In this document: piece by piece, positions 16,619 to 25,339 of the stretch
Layout: each line of letters begins with the position of its first letter
How positions within the stretch are numbered: the first letter of the stretch is position 1
Assembly: GCA_965369325.1 (NCBI GenBank)
Contig: CBDUQI010000006.1
Coordinates: 1-64,000, forward strand
Length of the DNA: 64,000 nt
Source of the DNA: CBDUQI01 sp965369325
GTDB taxonomy: Bacteria; Pseudomonadota; Gammaproteobacteria; Steroidobacterales; JBCBZW01
Direction: 5' to 3'
Notes under the pieces: model-generated
Seen by the model: only the letters and a program-made list of their open reading frames with translations
What the model was told of the DNA's origin: nothing
Database searches by the model: none
Program-made: the position numbers and the translations under genes

Positions 16619-18844
16619 GTGGCCGGCTCCCAACACCAGGCACACCGCATTGCGTTGGACACCGTGCGTGCGACCCTCCCCGCCAGCGCGAGCATCGCGC
16701 TGGTCGGCACCCCCAATTCCGGTAAGAGCACCCTGTTCAACCGCCTCACCGGCCTGCGCCAGAAAACGGCCAACTTTCCCGGCGTGACGGTCGAGAAACA
16801 TAGCGGACGCCTGCAATCCACCGCGCGCAACATCGACCTGCTGGACCTGCCAGGGCTATACACTTTCGCCGCCGATTCGACCGACGAGCAAACCACTGTC
16901 GACGTATTGCTCGGGCAAATGCCCGATACGCCCCGGCCCGATGCCCTGGTGGCGGTGGTGGATGCGACGCGGGTGTATCAGAGTTTGCATCTGCTGCAGC
17001 AACTGATCGAGTTGCAACGCCCCATGATTGTGGTGTTGAGCATGAGCGATGTGGCCACCGCACAGGGCCTGGCAGTGGATCACCCTGCCCTGTCGCAATT
17101 TCTGGGCGGCGTTAGCGTGTACGCCGTCGTCGCCAACACCGGGCGTGGCGTTGAGGCGCTGAAAGGCGCGCTGCTCAATATGATAGGCGAACCAGACGCA
17201 GCCACCCCGAACGCGCAAAGTTACTGGCCGCCGCTTCGCGAAGCGGCGTGCTCGCTGGCACATACAGACACCGCAGCGCCCGGGACGGCCACCAACGAAG
17301 GCATCGCGTTGCTTGAGCACGCCATCCTAAACGATCATCCGAGCCTGACCCGTGCAGCCTGTGCGCACCATGCGCATCTGCACCCGCAGGATTTGCAGCA
17401 CGCCCGCGCGCGACTCGCCGGAAACCGGCCAGTGCTGGCCACACAAGCGCAAGTTCGCTACGGATTAGCGCAAGAGGCGCTGCCTGCGCTACTCAGCGAG
17501 GCCAGTGCCGGCGCGCAGGCGCAATCGCGCCTGCTGGCAGCATTGAACCATCCGGTGGTGGCGACCGTGATGTTCTTCGCCGTGATGGCCGTTGTGTTTC
17601 AGGCGGTGTTTGCCTGGGCGACGCCCCTGATGGACGCGATCGACGGCTCAACCGTTGCGCTGGGTGCACGCATCGGCGAGGCCTTGCCCGCCGGCATGAT
17701 CCGCAGCCTGATTGTCGACGGTGTTATCGCCGGCGTTGGCAGTGTGGTGATCTTCCTGCCGCAGATCCTGTTTTTGTTCGCGTTCATTATTCTGCTGGAA
17801 GACACCGGCTATCTGGCGCGCGCTGCTTATCTGGTCGACCGGGCGATGCGATCATTGGGCCTGTCCGGCCAATCCGTCATTCCGTTGCTCTCCAGTTTCG
17901 CCTGTGCAGTCCCTGGTATTATGGCGACGCGGGTTATCCCCAATCGACGTGACCGCCTGGCCACCATCATGGCAGCGCCGTTCATGACCTGTTCAGCGCG
18001 ACTGCCTATCTACGCACTGCTCATCGCGGCTTTCGTTCCGGCCAGCCATTACGGCATGGTGAATTTGCAGGGGTTGGTGTTGTTTGGGCTCTACCTGCTT
18101 GGCATCCTTGGCGGGGTGGTAACTGCCTTTGTACTCAAGCGCTCCGCGCTAAGCGGCCCAACGCCCAGCTTTGTGCTGTCGTTGCCGGACTACCGGCGCC
18201 CGGATTTTCGCAACGTGATAGTGAAGCTGTTCGACCGTGCATGGGTGTTCCTGCGTCGAGCCGGGAGCATTATTTTCCTCGTCGCCATCCTGGTGTGGGC
18301 GCTGGCGTACTTTCCCCGCTCGCCGGAACTTCAGGGCGCTCACAATGTTGCGCTAGCGCAGGCCGAGCGCGAGTACAGTGGCGAGGCCCTGGCACAAGCG
18401 CAGGCGCGGCTGGAACACGAGGCGGCTGCCGCCCACCTCAGCCAAAGCGCATTGGGCCGCGCGGGCCGGTTCGTTGAGCCAATGTTCAGTCCGCTGGGCT
18501 GGGACTGGAAAATCTCCGCTGCCGTGCTGGCCGGCTTTCCTGCCCGCGAAGTCGTCATCGCGGTTCTCGGGACTATCTACGCTGTCGGTGGCGAAGCGGA
18601 TGAGGCCACCCTGTCGCAGCGCCTGCACCGCGCGAGGCGGCCCGACGGCAGTCCAGTATTCACCCTACCCATGGTATTCGGACTACTCGTGTTCTACGCC
18701 TTGTGTCTGCAGTGTGCGGCAACGCTCGCGGTGATGCGCAGGGAGACCAACAGCTGGCGCTGGCCGATATTCTCGTGGACTTATATGACCGGGCTGGGCT
18801 ACGTCAGCGCGTTGCTCATTTACCAGGTCGGCAGTGCACTCTAG
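16619..18844 (+). CDS. feoB: Ferrous iron transporter FeoB
   Basis: A 741-residue inner-membrane iron(II) transporter. The N-terminal G domain holds the P-loop GTPNSGKST and the G3 motif DLPGLYTF. A helical linker follows, then the gate region with SFACAVPGIMATRVI and NRRDRLATIMAAPFMTCSARLP, and a second gate segment with GFPAREVVIAVLGTIY. Because an in-frame TAA lies at 16613-16615, the start cannot be earlier than GTG 16619, which has no clear ribosome-binding site. Translation probably depends on coupling from feoA through the small ORF. Fur control is likely. Confidence 0.95.
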   Translation: MAGSQHQAHRIALDTVRATLPASASIALVGTPNSGKSTLFNRLTGLRQKTANFPGVTVEKHSGRLQSTARNIDLLDLPGLYTFAADSTDEQTTVDVLLGQMPDTPRPDALVAVVDATRVYQSLHLLQQLIELQRPMIVVLSMSDVATAQGLAVDHPALSQFLGGVSVYAVVANTGRGVEALKGALLNMIGEPDAATPNAQSYWPPLREAACSLAHTDTAAPGTATNEGIALLEHAILNDHPSLTRAACAHHAHLHPQDLQHARARLAGNRPVLATQAQVRYGLAQEALPALLSEASAGAQAQSRLLAALNHPVVATVMFFAVMAVVFQAVFAWATPLMDAIDGSTVALGARIGEALPAGMIRSLIVDGVIAGVGSVVIFLPQILFLFAFIILLEDTGYLARAAYLVDRAMRSLGLSGQSVIPLLSSFACAVPGIMATRVIPNRRDRLATIMAAPFMTCSARLPIYALLIAAFVPASHYGMVNLQGLVLFGLYLLGILGGVVTAFVLKRSALSGPTPSFVLSLPDYRRPDFRNVIVKLFDRAWVFLRRAGSIIFLVAILVWALAYFPRSPELQGAHNVALAQAEREYSGEALAQAQARLEHEAAAAHLSQSALGRAGRFVEPMFSPLGWDWKISAAVLAGFPAREVVIAVLGTIYAVGGEADEATLSQRLHRARRPDGSPVFTLPMVFGLLVFYALCLQCAATLAVMRRETNSWRWPIFSWTYMTGLGYVSALLIYQVGSAL

Positions 18845-18983
18845 AGCTTTTCTCCCGCCGACCAACTCTAACAAGGATATGCTATAGGCCAAATAGGCTG
18901 GAAACGAGGGAGACAGACCCCGGTTAGCATCGCTCACCGACGTTGCGAATCGTGGTGTTGAGGGCTTTCCGGAGATCGCTAGA

Positions 18984-20537
18984 TCACTCTGGATCACTCG
19001 GTAATCGCAACGCCGATTTGGGATAGCGGTTGTTGGCTTCCAGCGCATTCAAATCCAGGTGATTGCGCATGAAGCGCTCCGTTGCGGCCTGGTGTGGCTG
19101 GTAGTCCCACGCAGCAAACTTACCCTGTCGATTCGCACGATCAACCAGATGTCGGCTGGCCTGGCTACGTTTAACCTCCTCGGCAAACCGTGTCAGATCC
19201 CAGCGTTTTTCCATCTCCAGCACAAACCCCGCGAGGGTTTCCGCAAACGCCTTTTCGCCGGCCAGGTTGTGCAGCTCCAACGGATCGGCCTGCAGATCGA
19301 ACATCTGCGGTGGGTCCGCCGGGCAATGCACAAACTTATACTGCTGGCGACGAATCATCACCAGCGGCGCCACCGAGCCCTCGGCACAGTACTCGGCGTA
19401 AACCGGCCGCGGCGAGGCCGTAGATTTGCTGGTGGCCAGGCCTACCAGGCTGGCACCGTCAATCTCGCAGGCCAGGTGCTCTGGCGCGGGATCGCCGCCC
19501 GCCAGTTCGATCAGTGTGGGCAGCAGATCGTGAGTGGCCACTGGAGTACCCACCCTGCCTGGTGAGAATCGGTTAGGCGCACAAATAACCAGTGGCACGC
19601 GGCTGGCGTACTCGAAGAAACTCATCTTGTACCAAAGCCCGCGTTCTCCCAGCATGTCGCCATGATCCGAGCACAAGACAATACTCGTGCTGTCCGTGAA
19701 GTCGCATTTTTGCAGCACATCCAGAATCTCGCCCAGCCGCGCATCCAGATAGCTAATGTTAGCCAAGTAAGCATGACGTGCTCGACGTACGTGCTCATCG
19801 CGTACGTCATAACGGGTGTGGTCCGCCGCATCCATGAGACGTTGCGAATGCGGGTCTTGCGAGGCGTAGGCAATCGCGGGCACTCGCGGCATCGGAATCT
19901 CGGCGTGGTCGTACAGATCCCAATATTGCGGGCGACTCACGTACGGGTCGTGCGGGTGAGTAAAACTCACGCACAGACAAAAAGGTCGCGGGTCCAACCG
20001 ACGCGCGTACTGATGCAGTTTAAGTTTGGCTTGATAGGCCACCTCATCATCAAACTCAAGCTGATTGCTGATCTGCGCGACACCAGCTTCGGTGACAGAA
20101 CTCAGGTTGTGATACCACCAATCAATCCGCTCCAGTGGCCGCTCCCAATTGGGTGTCCAGCCGAAGTCGGCCGGGTATATATCGGTGGTAAGACGCTCTT
20201 CGAATCCGTGTAACTGGTCCGGCCCCACAAAGTGCATCTTGCCACTCAACGCCGTTTGATACCCCATATCACGCAGGTAGTGCGCAAAGCTTGGCGTGCT
20301 CGCCTGAAACTCAGCGGCATTGTCGTAAATGCCGTTTCTTGACGGCAACTGCCCAGTCATAAAACTGCCGCGCGCCGGCGTGCACAACGGGCTGGAACTG
20401 TAAGCGTTGTCGAACTTGACGCCGCGCTCGATCAGCCGACGCATGTTGGGGATATGCAGATGCTCGATCATACCGTCCCCCAGCAACGCACCGCTCATCT
20501 GATCCACCATAATAATAAGTAGGTTCTCGCGCGACAT
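18984..20537 (-). CDS. betC: Choline-sulfatase
   Basis: A 517-residue sulfatase from ATG 20537 (MSRENLLIIMVDQM); the frame extends to 20618. The formylglycine signature CTPAR at C52 lies in SSSPLCTPARGSFMTG, and metal ligands are expected at D12 and in SDHGDMLGERG. Long stretches such as YDNAAEFQ, ALSGKMHFVGPDQLHGFEERL and TDIYPADFGWTP are characteristic of BetC, which hydrolyses choline-O-sulfate to choline and sulfate in the cytosol. No betA, betB or betI lies adjacent. It sits 112 bases after mtgA in a minus-strand run that begins with a glycerophosphodiester phosphodiesterase, another possible source of choline. Confidence 0.93.
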   Translation of the reverse strand: MSRENLLIIMVDQMSGALLGDGMIEHLHIPNMRRLIERGVKFDNAYSSSPLCTPARGSFMTGQLPSRNGIYDNAAEFQASTPSFAHYLRDMGYQTALSGKMHFVGPDQLHGFEERLTTDIYPADFGWTPNWERPLERIDWWYHNLSSVTEAGVAQISNQLEFDDEVAYQAKLKLHQYARRLDPRPFCLCVSFTHPHDPYVSRPQYWDLYDHAEIPMPRVPAIAYASQDPHSQRLMDAADHTRYDVRDEHVRRARHAYLANISYLDARLGEILDVLQKCDFTDSTSIVLCSDHGDMLGERGLWYKMSFFEYASRVPLVICAPNRFSPGRVGTPVATHDLLPTLIELAGGDPAPEHLACEIDGASLVGLATSKSTASPRPVYAEYCAEGSVAPLVMIRRQQYKFVHCPADPPQMFDLQADPLELHNLAGEKAFAETLAGFVLEMEKRWDLTRFAEEVKRSQASRHLVDRANRQGKFAAWDYQPHQAATERFMRNHLDLNALEANNRYPKSALRLPSDPE

Positions 20538-20649
20538 CCGGTTCGCTCCAGCATCAGACACACATCCGCTTACTATCTTACGGAGGCAGCGGACAGTCGC
20601 CGCCGCCGCGTGGGACACGCGATACTACGCGAGCGACAAGCGAGGGCGT

Positions 20650-21321
20650 TTACTGAAGATAATCATCGCCAAGTTGTGCCATTTGTGCGTCGATCCATCG
20701 CACACGCTCTAAGACATAAGCCGAGGGCTCGCGTGCAGAGAGCTGCTTGGGGTTGGGCAATACCGCCGCCAGCAAGCATGCCTGGCGCCGGGAAAGGGCG
20801 CGCGGATGTGTTTTGAACAGCATAGGCGCGGCCGCACCCACACCGTAAATCCCCGGGGCAAATTCAGCTATGTTGGCGTACACCTCAACAATGCGGTGCT
20901 TGGGCCAAAACAGATCTATCCATAGTGCGAACCATGCCTCCAGTGCCTTGCGCACATAACTACGCCCACCCCAGAGGTAAAGGTTTTTTGCCACCTGCTG
21001 GGTGATCGTGCTGGCACCGCGCAAGCGCCCGCCGTGCTCGTCCAACGCACTGGAGATAGCCTGTAGATCGATGCCGTGATGCATCGGAAAGCGCTGATCC
21101 TCGGCCGCCACAAACGCCAGCGTCACGTGCGGCGCAATCTCCTGCGCATCCACCCACTGGTAGTACGCGCGCTGGCCATCGCCGGTCTGATGGGCATAGG
21201 CCAGCATGAACGCCGATGCGGGCGGATTCACCCACCGTAGCGGTACCACCAGCAGTGCAGTAAGCGCCAACCAGGCCAGCAGAACAACCAGTACACCCCG
21301 AACAAACCGTCGCCACATCAT
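20650..21321 (-). CDS. mtgA: Monofunctional peptidoglycan glycosyltransferase
   Basis: A 223-residue GT51 enzyme that polymerises lipid II into glycan strands. An N-terminal membrane anchor (about 8-27) is followed by the five GT51 motifs, including AAEDQRFPMHHGID with catalytic E74, RGASTITQQVAKNLYLW, KALEAWFALW, HRIVEVYANIAEFAPGIYGV and the C-terminal AAVLPNP. No transpeptidase domain follows, which defines the MtgA type. Its ATG directly follows the stop codon of the upstream SLC13 transporter gene, so the two are cotranscribed. Confidence 0.95.
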   Translation of the reverse strand: MMWRRFVRGVLVVLLAWLALTALLVVPLRWVNPPASAFMLAYAHQTGDGQRAYYQWVDAQEIAPHVTLAFVAAEDQRFPMHHGIDLQAISSALDEHGGRLRGASTITQQVAKNLYLWGGRSYVRKALEAWFALWIDLFWPKHRIVEVYANIAEFAPGIYGVGAAAPMLFKTHPRALSRRQACLLAAVLPNPKQLSAREPSAYVLERVRWIDAQMAQLGDDYLQ

Positions 21322-22797
21322 CTAGCCTGCGAGAACCAGCGGCACGAGAAAAATCGACACCAGCGATACCACCACGATGCCGATAAAGTTAATCACCGCG
21401 CCCGCACGCGCCATCGCCGGGATGCCAAACTTCTCGGCTCCGTAAACGATGGCGTTGGGCGGGGTCGCGACCGGCAGCATGAACGCACAACTAGCAGCCA
21501 AGGCCACCGGCACCGCCAGAATCATCGGGTCAAACCCCAGTTGTAGAGCGATAGAGGCGACCACGGGCAAAAACGTGGCAGTGGTCGCTAGATTGCTGGT
21601 GAGTTCAGTCAATAAAATGATCAACGCTGCTGTAACGACCACCAGCACGCCAAGACCAACCGCGCTCAGCCCGCCAAGCCCGCTACCGATCGCCGCCGCC
21701 AGGCCCGAGCCGCTCACGGCCGCCGCTAGTGACAACCCCCCGCCGAACAAAATCAGAATGCCCCAGGGCAATCCACGCGCCGTATCCCAGTCAAGCAGGC
21801 GTTCGCCACTCGGGTTGCCTGCAGGTATCACAAACAGGCTGATCGCAGCGGCGATGGCGATACCGGCATCCGACAGGCCCTGCAGGGCCGGCAGGTTGTC
21901 GAGCTGCGGGCGCAGCATCCAACTCAGCGCTGTCAGCACAAACACCAGGCTCAAACGTTTCTCAGCGCTGGACATGCCACCCAGCTCGCCCAGCATCTTC
22001 GACAACAACTGGCGGGTGCTCGCGCCGGTAGTGATCTCCACCGGGTACACAATGCGGGTAAGCGCCAACCATGCTAGTGGCAGCATCATCAGTGATACCG
22101 GCAAGCCCACCATCATCCAGCGACCGAAGCCAATTTCCACGCCGTAGCTCTCTTCCATGAACCCCGCGAGCAGCGTATTGGGCGGCGTGCCCACCAGCGT
22201 TGCCATACCACCGATAGTCGCCGCGTAGGCAATACCCAGCAGCAGCGCTGTCTGAAAATTCCACCGCGTGCGGGCAGGCACATCAGATACGGCGACATCT
22301 ACCATGGCGATAATGGCAAGACCAATCGGCAACAACATCATGGTGGTCGCGGTGTTGGTCACCCACATGCTGAGCAACGCAGCCGCCAACATGAAGCCGC
22401 CCACCAGCGCACGTCCGTCGGACCCGACTTTGAGCAAAACGTTTAACGCAATGCGTTTATGCAAACCCCACTTCTCGATTGCACGAGCCAGCATAAAGCC
22501 GCCCAGGAACAGAAAAATGGTCGGGTGTCCGTAAGGCGCCGTGGCTTCACGCACAGGCGCCACGCTCAGCATCGGAAACAACACCACCGGCAACAACGCT
22601 GTCACCGCGACCGGCAGCGCCTCGGTCATCCACCATATCGCCATCCAGGCCGCCGCGGCAGCCGCACGCCACGCCACCGGATCCATCCCTGCAGGGGGTC
22701 CCAGTGCCAGCATCAGGGCGCCCACCACCGGCCCGGCAATCAACCCGCCGCGGCGCCAGCCGGTGGCAACTGCCACGCCCTTATCAGACGCACTCAT
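21322..22797 (-). CDS. SLC13/DASS-family anion transporter
   Basis: A 491-residue polytopic protein with about 11-12 membrane helices. The family motifs are visible: WWMTEALPVAVTALLPVVLFP near the N-terminus, TNTATTMMLLPIG, an inner repeat ELTSNLATTATFLPVV, and the signature VATPPNAIVYG near the end. DASS proteins import dicarboxylates, citrate or sulfate with sodium ions; the substrate cannot be read here. The start overlaps the stop of the upstream glycerophosphodiesterase gene by four bases, and mtgA follows with no gap. The neighbourhood (betC, GDPD) would be consistent with sulfate or organic-anion exchange, but that is inference. Confidence 0.88.
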   Translation of the reverse strand: MSASDKGVAVATGWRRGGLIAGPVVGALMLALGPPAGMDPVAWRAAAAAAWMAIWWMTEALPVAVTALLPVVLFPMLSVAPVREATAPYGHPTIFLFLGGFMLARAIEKWGLHKRIALNVLLKVGSDGRALVGGFMLAAALLSMWVTNTATTMMLLPIGLAIIAMVDVAVSDVPARTRWNFQTALLLGIAYAATIGGMATLVGTPPNTLLAGFMEESYGVEIGFGRWMMVGLPVSLMMLPLAWLALTRIVYPVEITTGASTRQLLSKMLGELGGMSSAEKRLSLVFVLTALSWMLRPQLDNLPALQGLSDAGIAIAAAISLFVIPAGNPSGERLLDWDTARGLPWGILILFGGGLSLAAAVSGSGLAAAIGSGLGGLSAVGLGVLVVVTAALIILLTELTSNLATTATFLPVVASIALQLGFDPMILAVPVALAASCAFMLPVATPPNAIVYGAEKFGIPAMARAGAVINFIGIVVVSLVSIFLVPLVLAG

Positions 22798-23501
22798 ACA
22801 TCGCCGCCGTCAAGGCTGGCAATGGCCTGCTCGGGCACGTCGGTGTAAACGCCATCCACCCCCAGCGCCTGGCATTGCGCGAGGTCATGCGGATCGTTCA
22901 CCGTGTACACCAGCACTTTCAGTCCTTGTCCGTGCGCGGCCTGGATCAAAGTCGGTGACAGTTGCTGCAACGAGAGATTTAGCGACCACGCGCCCAGCGA
23001 CCGCGCATACACCACCAGATCATCGCTCACCTCCCCGGTCAGCAGACCAAACAGACATCCTGGTGGCTGCTCGCGCGCCAGCTGCTTATGAATCGAGGAT
23101 TCAAATGATGAAAGCATCAACCGACCGGACCATGCCGGGTTGGTTTGCAGTGCCGTGGTGACCGCTGCCAGCACCGGCCGCGCCGAGGCAGTGTCTTTGA
23201 GTTCAATGTTCAATCCTGCACGGGCATCGATCTGTGCCAGCACCTCATCCAGTAACGGTATCGGCTCACCACCACCTGCATCCAGCGCGCGCAGGGCTGC
23301 CAGCGAGTGCGTGTAAACGCAGCCGCGACCATTGGTGGTGCGCTCCAGCGTGTCGTCGTGGATGACGAGGAGATGCCCATCCACCCAGCGCACATCAATC
23401 TCGATTGCGCGTACGCCCATCTGCATGGCGGCACCGATCGCCGCCAGTGTGTTTTCCGAGTAGACCCCGTCGCGACATCCGCGATGGCCGATGACGATCA
23501 T
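22794..23501 (-). CDS. Glycerophosphodiester phosphodiesterase
   Basis: The product has 235 residues without a signal peptide, so it is likely cytosolic (UgpQ type). The GDPD motifs are clear: IGHRGCRDGVYSENTLAA at the start, AIEIDVRWVDGHLLVIHDDTLERTT, and LNIELKD. These give the metal-binding glutamates and the two catalytic histidines. The enzyme hydrolyses glycerophosphodiesters to glycerol-3-phosphate and the free alcohol, for example choline. It is the first gene of a tight minus-strand unit with the SLC13 transporter and mtgA. Confidence 0.92.
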   Translation of the reverse strand: MIVIGHRGCRDGVYSENTLAAIGAAMQMGVRAIEIDVRWVDGHLLVIHDDTLERTTNGRGCVYTHSLAALRALDAGGGEPIPLLDEVLAQIDARAGLNIELKDTASARPVLAAVTTALQTNPAWSGRLMLSSFESSIHKQLAREQPPGCLFGLLTGEVSDDLVVYARSLGAWSLNLSLQQLSPTLIQAAHGQGLKVLVYTVNDPHDLAQCQALGVDGVYTDVPEQAIASLDGGDV

Positions 23502-23829
23502 TCAAACTCCTTCGCAGGTCGCAACTCAAACGGCCGCGCAACGCGTTCTTATCCCGTTCTTGCACAACGGTGCGCTTTCGCGCTGAGGTGGATTATTCAC
23601 CAATCGCCGGGCAGGTGCTAGCATCGCCCGCAGCGAGCGCGCGTGAGGTTGCTCCAGCGCCCATCAATTGGCCTAATACGGGCTGCCAAAGCGCGCGCAA
23701 CACTTTAGCGACTGCACTCGCTACGTAAGCTGCTCTTTGCAGGCCCAGACAACACCGACAAACCGGCGTCCATGCAGTACCATTGGCATGCGCCAGCCCG
23801 CCCATTACATCAGCCAGGCATAAAAACGC
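23502..23829. other. 328-base intergenic region with no recognised feature
   Basis: Divergent promoter region between the GDPD gene (minus) and the DUF4286/DUF3667-like gene (plus). It holds no convincing ORF, tRNA, strong hairpin or repeat. Confidence 0.4.
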
Positions 23830-25221
23830 ATGCGCTCTCCCGATACCAGCCAGCTCGACGCCTCCCGTGTGGTCTATGAAGTCCGCCTGGAGCTGCACGA
23901 TGCGGCACCCGAATTACTGGATGAGTTCACCCACTGGCTAAGTGGGCATATCGGCGAGATGACTGCCTTGCCGGGGTTTGTAGACGGCCGCCTATTGAGT
24001 GAACAATCGCTTGATGAGCGCATCGCGCCCTCCCCGACTGGCACCGCACCTGAATGGGCCCGAGACGTGTTTGTGGTGCACTACACACTGCACGATCGTG
24101 CCGCACTTGATGCCTACTTTTCCGACCATGCCGAGCGTATGCAGCGCTCGGGCCGCGAGCGCTTCGGCGACAGCCTGAGCGCCACCCGCCGCGTTCTTGC
24201 ATCACCCACCGATGCGCTCGCACCTGTCGCCGATGCGCACTCCCTTGTGTGCAAAAACTGCTCGCGCCCGTTGCTGGGGCAGTACTGCCGCGCCTGCGGA
24301 CAGCGCGACACCCACAAGATGATCTCGTTGTGGCAGTTGATTCGCGAGTTTCTGGGCGATGCGTTCGAACTGGATTCGCGCTTCTGGCGCACCGTAATCC
24401 CGCTGCTTACCCGCCCGGGGCACCTTACAGGTGAGTATCTGCGCGGACGCCGCGTACATTACATGCCACCGCTGCGCATGTATCTGGTCATTACTCTCGC
24501 ACTGTTTTTCATGATCGCCACGGTGCCAGGTCTGTACGACGTGTTCGTGCTGCAAAACACCGGCGGCGGTGTGAGCCTGAACGTTGATCTGGATGGCGAC
24601 TCGCAGGACGAATCGGCCAGCGACAGTCCCGCTGAGGCGCCGCAACCGAGCGAGGATGGCAGCGACGATACCCAGGAAGACAGCGACGACTTTGACATCG
24701 AGGATTGCGAGGAGTTGGAGCTGGAGATCGGGCTATCTAACGAGCAATGGAGCCGGGCGATCGAGGAGCGCATCGTTAATGCGTGCCGACAACTGGCTAT
24801 TAACGGGACGGCAGGGCTCGGGCGTGATCTGATGGGCAATGTGCCCACCATGATGTTTTTCTTTCTGCCATTAATCGCATTGGTGATGAAACTGCTGTAT
24901 GCATTCTCACGCCGCTACTACGTTGAGCACCTGTTGTTTCTGGTGCACTTTCATTCGTTTGCATTTTTGCTGATCGCCCTAACACTGCTGCTTGAGCAAT
25001 TGGGCGGCAAGGTAGCGGCGCTGTCGGGCCCGATCGAGTGGTTGTCTATCGGTGTCACGCTATATTTCCCATTTTATCTGTATCGCTCCATGCGCGTTGT
25101 GTACGGGCAAGGTCGCGCAGCCACACTGGGCAAGTTCGCATTGCTGGCGCTGGCCTATCTCATTGGTCTGTCCCTCACTTTCCTGATCGCCACGGCGCTC
25201 ACAGTACTCGCACGCACCTGA
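23830..25221 (+). CDS. DUF4286-like / DUF3667-like membrane fusion protein
   Basis: The protein has 463 residues. Residues about 10-115 look like a DUF4286 or antibiotic-monooxygenase-like ferredoxin fold (VVYEVRLELHDAAPELLDEFTHWLSGHIGEM). From about 140 it carries the DUF3667-type zinc-ribbon-like head CKNCSRPLLGQYCRACGQ, then the conserved FLGDAFELDSRFWRT, PGHLTGEYLRGRR and MPPLRMYLVITLALFFM, followed by several membrane helices. A very acidic region (about 250-300) sits in the loop after the first helix. Both halves are known as uncharacterised families, and the fusion is unusual. No function is assigned. Confidence 0.75.
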   Translation: MRSPDTSQLDASRVVYEVRLELHDAAPELLDEFTHWLSGHIGEMTALPGFVDGRLLSEQSLDERIAPSPTGTAPEWARDVFVVHYTLHDRAALDAYFSDHAERMQRSGRERFGDSLSATRRVLASPTDALAPVADAHSLVCKNCSRPLLGQYCRACGQRDTHKMISLWQLIREFLGDAFELDSRFWRTVIPLLTRPGHLTGEYLRGRRVHYMPPLRMYLVITLALFFMIATVPGLYDVFVLQNTGGGVSLNVDLDGDSQDESASDSPAEAPQPSEDGSDDTQEDSDDFDIEDCEELELEIGLSNEQWSRAIEERIVNACRQLAINGTAGLGRDLMGNVPTMMFFFLPLIALVMKLLYAFSRRYYVEHLLFLVHFHSFAFLLIALTLLLEQLGGKVAALSGPIEWLSIGVTLYFPFYLYRSMRVVYGQGRAATLGKFALLALAYLIGLSLTFLIATALTVLART

Positions 25222-25339
25222 CACTTTGGAGCCCGGCATCGACTGGTGGGCGCTGGCGTCACGCTGACAACGCCCCGAGTAGATGCTAAGTTAGCCTTTG
25301 AATCCTCCATCTGCCCACGAACCGCGAAGGTGACTTAAC

